64,000 nucleotides of DNA from JAKAGZ01 sp963772675 (GTDB taxonomy: Bacteria > Bacteroidota > Ignavibacteria > Ignavibacteriales > Ignavibacteriaceae), in NCBI GenBank assembly GCA_963772675.1, contig CAVYYF010000007.1, positions 372,001 through 436,000 on the forward strand, written 5' to 3'. Below are positions 28,567-38,096 of this stretch, piece after piece. Position 1 is the stretch's first letter; each line of letters begins with the position of its first letter. The notes under the pieces were generated by a model, which was not told the DNA's origin, made no database searches, and was given only the letters and a program-made list of their open reading frames with translations. The position numbers and the translations under genes were made by a program.

Positions 28567-30069
28567 TTAAAACTTGAAGTATAAATAGGGCTGCAGATCA
28601 GCAGACTTTACTTGAATGGCAATCCAAATTACAACAGCAAGAATCAAAGCCTGTCCTATCAAAGGTGTGTTTGAAAGCCACTCCTGAACCTTGTATCTCC
28701 AGCCTTCCGGCAAATAATGTACTAACATAGCAAAAGCCATTAATTCAAAAATAAATGTATAACCGGATAAAAACTGCGGAATTACTTCAGGATGAAATGA
28801 ATTAAAGATTTGGCTCAGGATATTAGATACTGTCGTAAAATCCGGTGCCCTGAAAATTATAAATGCAAACACAACCAGGTGAAATGTAATGATAATCTGA
28901 ACTACTTTTAGGGATTTAGTATCAGCCAAATGTGTTAGTTCAAAAAACTTTTTCTTTATTTTTTTTGTAAGCAGTGAAAATGTAATATAAAATCCATGAA
29001 TAGCTCCAAATACAATGTACATCCAGCTTGCGCCGTGCCAGAGACCTATTACAATAAATGTGATCATCAAAGCAGCAATATTTCCAATGGGTTGTACATT
29101 ACGGAACTTTATTTGTAATGGTCGGAACAAATAATCCAATAACCACGAAGACAGAGATATATGCCACCTTCTCCAAAAATCAGCAATGCTTGTAGCTTTA
29201 TAAGGCCATCTGAAGTTTTCCGTCAGATTAAAGCCAAGCAGCAAAGCTATACCTAAAGCCATATCTGTATACCCCGAAAAATCACAGTACATCTGAATTG
29301 CGTAGCCATAAACTGCCATTAAATTTTCAAAGCCGGTAAATCTAAGTGGAACTTCAAACACACGATCAACAAAGTTTATGCTTATATAATCTGCAACTGC
29401 TACCTTTTTTAACAATCCGAACATTATCAGAAATAGCGCCTTTCCAATATCTCCTTTTGTAATAGATTGATCACCTTCAATCTGAGGAATAAAAGTAGCG
29501 GCCCGATCAATCGGACCAATTAAAATGTTCGGAAAGAAAAACATAAAAAGTGAAAAATCCCTGAAGCTTTTTACAGGTTGAAAAGTCTCAAGATAAATAT
29601 CTATTACATAACTCAAAGCTTTAAAAGTATAAAATGAAATTCCGATTGGAAGGAAAATATCCAGTGGTTCAAACTTTCCTAAATGGATATCATTTAGAAT
29701 CTGGAGGAAAAAGTTTGTGTATTTGAAATACCCCAGCGCACCAAGATTAATAACTAATGTAATTATTAAAAATAAAAGTCTTTTTGTTGTACCGGTTTTT
29801 AGGCTGGCGATTATTTTGCCAGCATAAAAATTGAAGATCGTTGAAACGATCAATATTATAAAGAATGCTCCGGCAGCTTTATAATAAAAGAATAATGAAA
29901 AAACCAGGACTCCGATTATTCTTATATTTTTATTGTTGGCAAAAATCCTGTAAAAGACCAGGAGACCAAAGAAGAGAAAAAGGAATAAGCTTGTACCGAA
30001 TAGTAAAGGATTATGGGGATCATAGACGAACAGGTTTATCAGTTTATTTATATCAATACTATTAAACAT
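28567..30069 (-). CDS. MBOAT O-acyltransferase (DltB/AlgI-like)
   Basis: 500 aa, about 11-12 TM helices. The MBOAT core motifs are present: FWRRWHISLSSWLLDYLF with His303, and IGLWHGASWMYIVFGAIHG with the catalytic His345; GISFYTFKALSYVIDIY and YCDFSGYTDMALG are also typical. In AlgI and DltB such proteins move an acyl group across the inner membrane onto a periplasmic acceptor. An ACP gene ends 18 nt upstream, an SGNH esterase/acyltransferase gene lies before that and an FkbH gene after, so the donor is probably an acyl-ACP, as for DltB with DltC. Confidence 0.93.
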   Translation of the reverse strand: MFNSIDINKLINLFVYDPHNPLLFGTSLFLFLFFGLLVFYRIFANNKNIRIIGVLVFSLFFYYKAAGAFFIILIVSTIFNFYAGKIIASLKTGTTKRLLFLIITLVINLGALGYFKYTNFFLQILNDIHLGKFEPLDIFLPIGISFYTFKALSYVIDIYLETFQPVKSFRDFSLFMFFFPNILIGPIDRAATFIPQIEGDQSITKGDIGKALFLIMFGLLKKVAVADYISINFVDRVFEVPLRFTGFENLMAVYGYAIQMYCDFSGYTDMALGIALLLGFNLTENFRWPYKATSIADFWRRWHISLSSWLLDYLFRPLQIKFRNVQPIGNIAALMITFIVIGLWHGASWMYIVFGAIHGFYITFSLLTKKIKKKFFELTHLADTKSLKVVQIIITFHLVVFAFIIFRAPDFTTVSNILSQIFNSFHPEVIPQFLSGYTFIFELMAFAMLVHYLPEGWRYKVQEWLSNTPLIGQALILAVVIWIAIQVKSADLQPYLYFKF

Positions 30070-30087
30070 TTAACAGATAAAATTTGT

Positions 30088-30321
30088 TTAACCTGATAAC
30101 TTAGCATCAATTAACTGCTGTAATTCGCCAACGTTTTTTATTCTTAATATCTCAGCTCCCTTAAATTTAATTTTGAATTCCTTTTCAACGGCTAATATAA
30201 CATTTATATGATTCAGCGAATCCCAATTTGGGACTTGGTTAGCGGTTGTTTCATCAACAAAATCAAAATCTTCAATTTCAAGTTCAGTTAAAATCGTCTT
30301 TTTTAGTCTGTCTGAAATCAA
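30088..30321 (-). CDS. Acyl carrier protein (DltC-like)
   Basis: 77 aa, the usual size for a carrier protein. Ser35 in NWDSLNHINVI is the 4'-phosphopantetheine attachment site, and the four-helix pattern and acidic helix 2-3 are typical. It is not a fatty acid synthase ACP by sequence (DSL followed by NHINVILAVEKEF is closer to DltC and stand-alone biosynthetic carriers). Set 11 nt after the SGNH gene and 18 nt before the MBOAT gene, it should carry the acyl group used by the MBOAT. Confidence 0.92.
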   Translation of the reverse strand: MISDRLKKTILTELEIEDFDFVDETTANQVPNWDSLNHINVILAVEKEFKIKFKGAEILRIKNVGELQQLIDAKLSG

Positions 30322-30332
30322 CTATTCCTCCA

Positions 30333-31766
30333 TCATTTATATCCAGCTATCAATGCTTTATAAAGCAAATCGGCAATTACTTTTGCACCTTGCAGGGTTA
30401 TATGTGTATAGTCCTTTATTGCCAGGGGTGGATTAGCATCGGCCCAATCCACCATCGAATTCTTTCCTCCCATGGCCTCAAATAAATTCCAAAAAGCGAT
30501 ACCTGTTGACTCAGCGATTCTTTTTTGTGTTTCTATAAGTTTCAGCACAAGAGGATCCGTAACCAATCTCGTTCCGATTTTTTTGCTTTTATCTCCTACA
30601 CCTACAAGAACAAAGCTGGTATTTGGAAATACAGACTTAAGATTGTTAATTATTTTAATCATTTGTTTTTCAAACCATTCATAATCTGTATCGCCTGAGC
30701 TTACCTGGTTCCCGCCAAAATTAATTATTATCAATTTATAATTACATAGATGTTCAAAGTCTTTAAGCGCATTTTCATTCAGGTCTCTGAATGCAAGCCC
30801 GGTATTCCCTCTCCACGGAAAATTGTCAACATAAACACCATCTCCATCTTCCAGACTAACTCCATAAAAATCCGCCTGTTTAGCAAAAGCTGTTGTTAAT
30901 TTAAAAGATTTTGCCCCGGATGAATAATTGAGTGTCAATTCTTTTACATCCTTGCCCGGCAATAGTCGGGCAGTCTGATCAGAACCATTGTTAAAAGAAT
31001 ATTTAATATTAGACGATTTTGCATTCGTATAAAAAATGCTAACAGTATTAAAAGAATTGATATTAGAATAACGCCCGGTAGTTTCATATCTAACCCAACT
31101 AGTCCCCTCCGGTGTTGCCATAAATCCATTTATCCCGATAGGAAGATTATCCGGATTACCTGTGCCAATTCTGCCACTGAGCACATTTGTAGTTTTCCAG
31201 TTATCAGAAAAAGATTGTTTTGTTGTAGTCCTGAAATTAATATCCTGTGAAGTAATAGAAAGAAAACCAACTCCCTCTCCGCCAAATTTTAATTGAAAAT
31301 TATTTCGCAAATCGGCGGTTATTAAATCACCTTCTATTTCCGAATCGCCAAAATGGGCGATCCGGACTGTACTACTTTTTACATTATTTAGTGCTTCATA
31401 GAAATACTTCATCTGAGAGGTATTTCCTGTTAAAGGTATATCTTTAGTAGATACCCCCGGTTTATCAACGCCCGGTTCTTTTTTAGACTTTTCGTCGCTT
31501 ATTTTTTCACTCACCTGCTTCAATAAGGACAGCGAAACAGAAGATAAAAAAGATTTATCCGCTTTAATATTATTTTTGGGCTTATCTTGTTGACCATTAT
31601 AATTTTGCACTAACAATGAATCGGGTTTTATGTCCATGAATAAATCAACAGGCTTTGTTTTGTAGCCCAGTATGCTTGTATCGTTAGGTATATAAGACAT
31701 TACAAGCAAAAATATTATTGCAAGTGCAAAAATTAAAACTGGTGCATTTCTTTCATTTGACTTCAT
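30333..31766 (-). CDS. Membrane-anchored SGNH/GDSL hydrolase or acyltransferase
   Basis: 477 aa: one N-terminal TM (~8-26), a low-complexity Lys-rich linker (~50-115) and a periplasmic SGNH domain. Block I is VRIAHFGDSEIEGD with nucleophile Ser142; block III is IINFGGNQVSSGD; the C-terminal Asp-His pair sits in IKDYTHITLQGAKV. In alginate and cellulose acetylation systems (AlgJ/AlgX, WssF-like) an SGNH protein completes transfer of the acyl group from the MBOAT to the polysaccharide. It is the first gene of the SGNH-ACP-MBOAT-FkbH cassette. It could instead be a deacylase. Confidence 0.85.
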   Translation of the reverse strand: MKSNERNAPVLIFALAIIFLLVMSYIPNDTSILGYKTKPVDLFMDIKPDSLLVQNYNGQQDKPKNNIKADKSFLSSVSLSLLKQVSEKISDEKSKKEPGVDKPGVSTKDIPLTGNTSQMKYFYEALNNVKSSTVRIAHFGDSEIEGDLITADLRNNFQLKFGGEGVGFLSITSQDINFRTTTKQSFSDNWKTTNVLSGRIGTGNPDNLPIGINGFMATPEGTSWVRYETTGRYSNINSFNTVSIFYTNAKSSNIKYSFNNGSDQTARLLPGKDVKELTLNYSSGAKSFKLTTAFAKQADFYGVSLEDGDGVYVDNFPWRGNTGLAFRDLNENALKDFEHLCNYKLIIINFGGNQVSSGDTDYEWFEKQMIKIINNLKSVFPNTSFVLVGVGDKSKKIGTRLVTDPLVLKLIETQKRIAESTGIAFWNLFEAMGGKNSMVDWADANPPLAIKDYTHITLQGAKVIADLLYKALIAGYK

Positions 31767-32392
31767 TGCTAAACAGTTTCTATTTGTCGTCGATTAAGTT
31801 AAAGATTATTTATAGGAGCCAAACTATAATTGAAAAGATTAACAAATAAAATAATAAAAAGAATACAGATAAATCAGTTATAATTTTAATATGGAACAAC
31901 CTATTGTTTAAAAAATAATATTATCTATTGATGCAACAGAAAGAAGATTAAGAGGCGAATTATTTCGATTAGAGGTAGTGAACAAATATCCGTTATGGTA
32001 TAAGACAAAATTTTCAAGAGTTAATCTATATTTTTGTACTATTAGCGATCATGTTTGCCGTCCTTAGATTGCCGGGAAATTCCGTGCAAGTATTAAAAAA
32101 ACTATATAATTATTCCGACAAACGGTAATTAAAACCGACGGTTTAACAATTGATTAGATATACGAAATTAGGTTCCAGATAAAAAAGACCAATGATTTTT
32201 AAAGAATATGATTGAATATTTTGATGATTAAATATTACAAATAATATTATCCGCTCCGGGTTTACTTGAAAAATACATTCACTTTTAAGCAGAATAAGTT
32301 CATTTTTTAGTTGAAATTATAAGTTAAAGTTACAATATTAAATTAGCAATCAATACAGATTATTCAGTCCTTCAATTTAATCCGGAGGTAGG
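31767..32392. other. 626-nt intergenic region between divergent operons
   Basis: Very AT-rich, with no open frame longer than about 25 codons that looks coding and no recognised RNA motif. It must hold the promoters of the acylation cassette (leftward) and of the NSS transporter (rightward). A strong ribosome site GGAGG lies at 32384-32388 for the transporter. Nothing else can be supported. Confidence 0.5.
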
Positions 32393-33961
32393 ATGCCATC
32401 TAATGGAGAAAGAGAGCAATGGGGCAGTAAGATCGGTTTAATTTTAGCAGTTGCCGGGAATGCTGTTGGTCTCGGAAATTTTTTAAGATTTCCTGTTCAG
32501 GCAGCACAAAACGGCGGCGGTGCGTTTATGATACCTTATTTCATTTTCTTCCTTATCCTTGGGATCCCTTTGATGTGGATCGAATGGGGCATCGGAAGAC
32601 ACGGCGGAAGATTTAACCACGGTAGCGCCCCCGGAATGTTCGATGTTTTATGGAAAAATAAATTAGCAAAATACTTCGGTGCTTTAGGTCTTTTTATCTC
32701 GATGACCATCCTGATTTATTACACATATATCGAATCCTGGACACTGGGCTTTAGTATTTTCTCAGCTACAAAATTATATTTTAACGAAACCACTGCTGAT
32801 GCAATGAGAAATTTCTTATACAGCTACCAGGGAAGAGCGGTTGGAGACCATTTTACAAGTCTGTTACCTGCATATCTATTAATGCTTGTTACCTTTGGAC
32901 TTAATTTCTGGGTACTGTATAAGGGAATTTCAAAAGGGATAGAAAAACTGGCTAAAATTGCTCTCCCTCTCCTTCTGATTTTTGCCCTGGTCCTTGCAAT
33001 AAGAATTATGTTCCTGGGAACACCGAACCCTGCAATTCCTGAAAATTCAGTCTGGAATGGATTTGGTTTTATTTGGAATCCCAACTTTAAGTTGCTGAGC
33101 AATCCGTCAATCTGGCTGGCGGCGGCGGGGCAGATTTTCTTTACGCTTTCAGTAGGAATGGGAACTATACACGCTTACGCAAGTTATTTAAAGCCCAAAG
33201 ATGATATAGCACTTTCCGGTTTAACGACTGCGGCGACCAATGAATTCGCAGAGGTGGTCCTGGGTGCTGCAATTGCAATACCTGTAGCTGTCGCCTACTT
33301 TGGTCTGAATGAAACACAGTTGTTTGCAAAAGCCGGTGCTTTTGATCTCGGTTTTGTTTCTATGCCTTTGATCTTCCAGAAAATTCCTCTTGGGGCATTC
33401 TTCGGTTCATTGTGGTTTTTATTACTTTTCTTTGCTGGGATCACTTCATCAGTAGCAATGGGACAGCCTGTGGTTGCATTCCTGGAAGATGAGTTTGGCA
33501 TGAGCCGCGGAAAAGCAGTCGGTGCTTTGGCAGTAGTGGTTTTGATAGCTGTTCAATTTGTAGTTTTCTTCCAGAAATACGGTTTCTTAAACGAAATGGA
33601 CTATTGGGCAGGCACTTTTGGCCTTGTAGTTTTTGCTCTTATAGAAACCGTGCTTTTTATGTGGGTGTTTGGTGCAGATAAAGCATGGGCTGAAATGAAC
33701 GAAGGCGGCGATTTTGGAATACCAAAAATATTTTACTACATCATGAAGTTTGTAACTCCAGTGGTACTATTTGTACTAATGATATGGTGGTTTATCGATA
33801 CAGCAATACCAACTCTTATGCTCAACGGAGTTGCAGATCAAGATAAACCATATTACTGGGGTTCGAGAATTTTAATGGTAGCACTTGCTATACTTATACT
33901 ACTTTTTGTTAAAAAAGCCTGGGGAAAATATAGCAACAAAAATGAAATGCTGGCAGAATAA
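32393..33961 (+). CDS. Neurotransmitter:sodium symporter (NSS) family amino acid transporter
   Basis: 522 aa with the LeuT-type fold, about 12 TM helices. TM1 carries the unwound sodium/substrate site AVAGNAVGLGNFLRFP, and TM6-8 segments such as QIFFTLSVGMGTIHAYASYL and FFAGITSSVAMGQPVVAFLE match the family. It imports amino acids with Na+. The tiny gene just downstream encodes a MetS-like subunit, and characterised pairs of this kind (MetPS of Corynebacterium) import methionine and alanine, so that substrate range is inferred. It has a strong Shine-Dalgarno sequence, GGAGG, 4 nt before the ATG. Confidence 0.93.
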   Translation: MPSNGEREQWGSKIGLILAVAGNAVGLGNFLRFPVQAAQNGGGAFMIPYFIFFLILGIPLMWIEWGIGRHGGRFNHGSAPGMFDVLWKNKLAKYFGALGLFISMTILIYYTYIESWTLGFSIFSATKLYFNETTADAMRNFLYSYQGRAVGDHFTSLLPAYLLMLVTFGLNFWVLYKGISKGIEKLAKIALPLLLIFALVLAIRIMFLGTPNPAIPENSVWNGFGFIWNPNFKLLSNPSIWLAAAGQIFFTLSVGMGTIHAYASYLKPKDDIALSGLTTAATNEFAEVVLGAAIAIPVAVAYFGLNETQLFAKAGAFDLGFVSMPLIFQKIPLGAFFGSLWFLLLFFAGITSSVAMGQPVVAFLEDEFGMSRGKAVGALAVVVLIAVQFVVFFQKYGFLNEMDYWAGTFGLVVFALIETVLFMWVFGADKAWAEMNEGGDFGIPKIFYYIMKFVTPVVLFVLMIWWFIDTAIPTLMLNGVADQDKPYYWGSRILMVALAILILLFVKKAWGKYSNKNEMLAE

Positions 33962-33983
33962 TTAAATCAAAAGGAAATTAATT

Positions 33984-34091
33984 ATGGGACTAACGACTGG
34001 TGGAATAATATTCTTAGTAATAGCCTGGGGATGTGTAATTACATTAACTATTTATTGTTTTAACAGAGTATTGAAATCAGAAAAGAAATAG
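33984..34091 (+). CDS. metS: MetS-like small subunit of the NSS transporter
   Basis: A 35-aa membrane peptide, MGLTTGGIIFLVIAWGCVIT followed by LTIYCFNRVLKSEKK: one TM helix and a short basic tail. AGGAAAT at 33972-33978 is a clear ribosome site, and the gene begins 22 nt after the transporter stop. The size, the G-x-x-x-x-x-A-W-G/C helix and the position match the small subunit of methionine/alanine NSS importers, which is needed for transport in Corynebacterium. It is followed by a terminator. Confidence 0.85.
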   Translation: MGLTTGGIIFLVIAWGCVITLTIYCFNRVLKSEKK

Positions 34092-34110
34092 AGCTAAATT
34101 AAATCTTATA

Positions 34111-34145
34111 ATAAGAGATGGGTCACCCCATCTCTTATTTTTTAT
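34111..34145 (+). terminator. Rho-independent terminator after the transporter operon
   Basis: A 12-bp perfect stem, ATAAGAGATGGG (34111-34122) and CCCATCTCTTAT (34127-34138), with a 4-nt loop TCAC and a following T-rich run. It lies between convergent genes and may also slow leftward transcription. Confidence 0.88.
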
Positions 34146-34150
34146 TAATA

Positions 34151-35530
34151 CTAAAAAATCCCGTTATAATTTTCTTTATCCAGCACGCCTTTAGGATCTG
34201 TACCAAGCTGATGAGCGGTATTGGATTCAGGAGCTTCTAATTTAATTTTTCCCTCCTTAAGATTTTTATAAAGCAAATCATTTTCCAGGAGATAATAAAA
34301 CTGATCTCTGAAGTCTTCAACAGATATTCCACAAGCAACCGCATACTTAGCTAATTCATTCGGGTCGTCAAAATCAGCCTGGTTTAACCTGATCATATAT
34401 CTTCTTGCTATGTAAAAATATTCAGAAGAAGGATCTACCATTCTTACTTTTGTTTTATTTGTCTTGGGATCGATAATGTCTTTAAAGTATAAAGGAACAA
34501 AATGACCATTTTGAATTGAAACCATTGCAGCATTACCGCCGCTTAAAATAAATTGAGTTGCTGCAAAACCAAGATCCCTTGTATATTCCATATCATAAGG
34601 AATTGGATCGGCACATCTTAATTCGTAGCCAATATTTTTTGCAACAATGGTGACCTTAATTCCAAATTCCCTCAGTCTTTCTAGAACTTTAGCTTTTAGT
34701 ATTTCACCAAAATTTATTTCAGCAATCCTGATATTATCATGAGCATCTCTCTCAATGTTCACCAAAGATTCCAGGTCCTCTTCGGCTAGATGTTCGACCA
34801 ATCCTTCCGCCAGTATAGCCACACCGTCGCTTCTGCCATAACTCAATCTTTTCACTATTGCACCCACCATAAGATCAACAAGGTGCGAGAACTTTAATAC
34901 TTTTCCAGGAAATTCTTCCGGAATTACAGTTAGAGTTGAACCGGCTGCTTTCCCTATCCCGAGAGCAAGATGTCCCGCTTTTCTTCCCATTGATATCACA
35001 AAATACCACCTTGATGTTGTTTGAGCATCGACCATCAAATTTTTCACAATCTCAACACCAATATGGCGTGCAGTCTGAAATCCGAAAGTTGGGATACCAT
35101 GCGGCAAGTCAAGATCATTATCAATTGTTTTAGGAACATGAACTACTTTGATTCTTCCATTAGCTACTTGCTCTAATCTTAAAGCACTATATGCTGTATC
35201 ATCACCACCAATAGTAATAAGCTTATCTACGTTGAGCCTTAGCAAAGAGGCTACAGTATTTTCAAGATGCTTTTCATTCTTAGTGGGATTATTTCTGGCA
35301 ATACCAATATATGAGCCACCTCTGAAATGTATCCGGCTGACATTATGAATATCCAGTTCCTTGACATGAGAAATGTCTCCTTCCATTATCCATCTAAAAC
35401 CATCTTTTATGCCTAAAACTTCTACACCTTCTAGATGAGCTCTGATTGTAGCTGCACTAATTACGCTATTTATACCCGGGGCTGGTCCACCCCCGACAAG
35501 TATGGCTAATTTTTTAGGCATCACTGGCAT
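34151..35530 (-). CDS. 6-phosphofructokinase, probably pyrophosphate-dependent
   Basis: 459 aa. Motifs are ILVGGGPAPGINSVI (10-24), IGGDDTAYSA (107-116) and PKTIDND (133-139). ATP-dependent enzymes have GGDGS and PGTIDND; Asp at the second position of GGDD and Lys in PKTIDND are the residues that go with PPi as phosphoryl donor. The length of about 460 aa also fits the PPi/plant-type clade. A PPi enzyme would be reversible and serve both glycolysis and gluconeogenesis. AGGAGG at 35542-35547 (reverse strand) supports the first ATG. ATP use cannot be fully excluded. Confidence 0.85.
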   Translation of the reverse strand: MPVMPKKLAILVGGGPAPGINSVISAATIRAHLEGVEVLGIKDGFRWIMEGDISHVKELDIHNVSRIHFRGGSYIGIARNNPTKNEKHLENTVASLLRLNVDKLITIGGDDTAYSALRLEQVANGRIKVVHVPKTIDNDLDLPHGIPTFGFQTARHIGVEIVKNLMVDAQTTSRWYFVISMGRKAGHLALGIGKAAGSTLTVIPEEFPGKVLKFSHLVDLMVGAIVKRLSYGRSDGVAILAEGLVEHLAEEDLESLVNIERDAHDNIRIAEINFGEILKAKVLERLREFGIKVTIVAKNIGYELRCADPIPYDMEYTRDLGFAATQFILSGGNAAMVSIQNGHFVPLYFKDIIDPKTNKTKVRMVDPSSEYFYIARRYMIRLNQADFDDPNELAKYAVACGISVEDFRDQFYYLLENDLLYKNLKEGKIKLEAPESNTAHQLGTDPKGVLDKENYNGIF

Positions 35531-35595
35531 TTTCTTAGTTACCTCCTGTTCCTGATTTAGTTCAATACCAAAAACACTTATTATTAAATAATATA

Positions 35596-37776
35596 TTAAA
35601 GAACTTTTAACTTAGCAAATTTGAGCATTAACTGCTTCACATTATTGCCTTCAAACTGGACAGTTGCTTTTTGCATTTCACCAGCACCTGAAACATCCGT
35701 CACTTTACCCAGACCAAATTTATCGTGCATTACCCTGCTACCAGGCCGTAATGTTTTATTATCCTGATCAAAATCCTCATAATCTACTTTTTCAAAATAT
35801 TCGTAATAAATCTCTTTCTTAGATTTTCTTTGTGAGGATTTTCTTCCAATGCCGCCGTTTACTTCACTGTAAGTCTTTTCGTCCAGTTCATCAATAAAAC
35901 GTGACCTGCTCTGGTAAGCCACTTCACCGAATCGATATCTTGATCGTGCATGCAATAAGTATACTTTCTGTTCTGCACGAGTAACGGCCACATAAAACAA
36001 TCTCCTTTCTTCTTCTAGTGTGGCATCAGTACTAAACCTGTTTGAAAGTGGAAATATGTCTTCTTCGCAGCCCGAAATAAATACAACTGGAAATTCAAGT
36101 CCTTTAGCACTGTGAATTGTCATAAAAGTAACACTATTTTTTTCCTCCTCATACATGTCCACACCGGTTATTAATGAAACCTCTTCGAGATATTGTTCAA
36201 GCATTGCATTTTTGTTAGAATTTGAATAATCACTCAAAGCTGAGAGTAATTCATTAACGTTATCCCACCTTGCCATAGATTCAGGAGTATGCTCTTCTTT
36301 AAACATCCTAAGTACGCCCAACTCATCAACAAGCGCACGCGTTAATTCGCCTACTGAAAGTTTTTCTTTCAGTTCTATATATTTATCCAGAAGCTGTTTA
36401 AAAGCTTTAACATTCTTCTGTATCCTTTCTTTAATATCAATAACCTCAAATACCCTCGCCATAGTTTCAAATAATGTCAGATCAAGCTTCCTGGAAAAAG
36501 CTATCATTCTTTTAATGGTTGTATTACCTATACCTCTTTGAGGAAAGTTCATTATTCTTAGTAAACTTTCTTCATCTCTCTGATTTGAAATCACTCGTAA
36601 ATAAGCAACAATATCTTTTACTTCTTTTCTACGGTAAAACTCAATCCCTCCGATTATTTTATAAGGGATCTTTTCTTTCCTGAAAATATCTTCAAGAGCT
36701 CTTGACTGAGCATTAGTCCTATAGAGAATTGCAAAATCCTTAAGAGAAAGTTTCTTCTTTGATATTTCTTGTTTGATATGTTTGGCTATCTGGTAAGCTT
36801 CATCTTTTTCATCAGCACATTTTATCAAGGTAAGCAATTCACCGTCATTGTTTTCTGTCCACAAAGTTTTCTTAATCTGACCGGAATTATTTTTTATTAC
36901 CGAATCAGCAGCATTTAAAATAGTTTTTGTAGATCGGTAATTTTGCTCAAGTTTAAAAAGCTTCTGTTTTGGAAAATCTTTTTTGAAACCGAGCATATTT
37001 GCTATATTTGCTCCGCGCCAGCTATAAATACTCTGTGCATCATCACCCACTACACAAATCTTTCCGCCTTTATTAAGTAGCAATTTCAATAATTCATACT
37101 GTGCTTTATTTGTATCTTGAAATTCATCAACAAGTATGTAACTAAATTTCTTTTTATAGGTTTGAAGAATTTTGAAATTGTTTTCAAACAAGTCTATTGG
37201 TTTCAACAAAAGGTCTTCAAAATCCATAGCATTATTTTCTACAAGCCTCTTCTGATATTCATCATAAATATCCGCTATCTTTTCATCAATAAAAGATTCT
37301 ATGTGCTTCTTCCTGAATTTATCAGGCATGATCATCTGATTTTTTAAATAGCTGATCCTGTGCTTGATAGAATTTGGAGTTATGCCTTCAATTTCAATAT
37401 TAAAATTTGAAATAATATTCTGTACCAGGGAAAGAGAATCTTCAGCATCATAGATTGAAAAATTACTTTTATAATTCAGGTGTTTTGCTTCGATTCTCAA
37501 AATTCTCGCAAAAATTGAATGAAAAGTTCCCATCCAGATTTGTTCAGCTTTTGCACCAACCAGTTCTCTGATCCGGGATTTCATCTCATTGGCTGCCTTG
37601 TTCGTAAATGTTAAAGCCAGTACCTCGGATGGTTTATATCCATTACTGATTAAATAAGCTACTTTGTAAGTCAATACTCTTGTTTTACCGGAGCCCGCGC
37701 CTGCTACTATCATAGAAGGACCTTTATCGTGCTCTACTGCTTTTTTTTGTTGGTCATTTAACGATTTTAGGTTCAT
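35596..37776 (-). CDS. uvrD: UvrD/PcrA-type superfamily 1A DNA helicase
   Basis: 726 aa. SF1A motifs run in order: Q motif LNDQQKKAV, motif I AGAGSGKT (25-32), Ia LTFTNKAANEMKSRI, motif II LVDEFQDTN, motif III VVGDDAQSIYSWRGA, motif IV LEQNYRST, motif V TIHSAKGLEFPVVF and motif VI VAVTRAEQKVYL. The C terminus has a Tudor-like PcrA tail (PGSRVMHDKFGLGKVTDVSG) that contacts RNA polymerase in PcrA. It acts in nucleotide excision and mismatch repair and in clearing blocked forks. The gene is complete. Confidence 0.95.
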   Translation of the reverse strand: MNLKSLNDQQKKAVEHDKGPSMIVAGAGSGKTRVLTYKVAYLISNGYKPSEVLALTFTNKAANEMKSRIRELVGAKAEQIWMGTFHSIFARILRIEAKHLNYKSNFSIYDAEDSLSLVQNIISNFNIEIEGITPNSIKHRISYLKNQMIMPDKFRKKHIESFIDEKIADIYDEYQKRLVENNAMDFEDLLLKPIDLFENNFKILQTYKKKFSYILVDEFQDTNKAQYELLKLLLNKGGKICVVGDDAQSIYSWRGANIANMLGFKKDFPKQKLFKLEQNYRSTKTILNAADSVIKNNSGQIKKTLWTENNDGELLTLIKCADEKDEAYQIAKHIKQEISKKKLSLKDFAILYRTNAQSRALEDIFRKEKIPYKIIGGIEFYRRKEVKDIVAYLRVISNQRDEESLLRIMNFPQRGIGNTTIKRMIAFSRKLDLTLFETMARVFEVIDIKERIQKNVKAFKQLLDKYIELKEKLSVGELTRALVDELGVLRMFKEEHTPESMARWDNVNELLSALSDYSNSNKNAMLEQYLEEVSLITGVDMYEEEKNSVTFMTIHSAKGLEFPVVFISGCEEDIFPLSNRFSTDATLEEERRLFYVAVTRAEQKVYLLHARSRYRFGEVAYQSRSRFIDELDEKTYSEVNGGIGRKSSQRKSKKEIYYEYFEKVDYEDFDQDNKTLRPGSRVMHDKFGLGKVTDVSGAGEMQKATVQFEGNNVKQLMLKFAKLKVL

Positions 37777-38096
37777 ATAACTCTTTTTTGTGGTTTTTAA
37801 GTTCGCAAATATATGTAATTATGAACTGAAATTAAAGGAAAGAATAAGGTTGAAAATAAGAATTATGTAGTGGACCTATAAAAACATAGACTTAGATAAA
37901 AACAGTTCTTTGTGAAAGCAGATCCCAAATCTCCTGACAATAGAATATTACTGAATGCTTATCTTCCAATTTGTAAAGGATCTGCCAATTTTGAAGTTTT
38001 TAATAGGATGGAGCCTTGCAACGTTTAATCTTAAAGTTGTATCTTGCGTACAAGATTTCAGATAATGTAATTTCAATTCAAAATAAAGGTAATATT

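Noticed and set aside
31767..32392. Riboswitch before the amino acid transporter
   Set aside because: No SAM, glycine or other known aptamer core could be recognised in the 626 nt.
37918..37985. Inverted repeat GCAGATCC ... GGATCTGC as a mobile-element end
   Set aside because: Only 8-bp arms 52 nt apart, with no target duplication or transposase; expected by chance in a window of this size.
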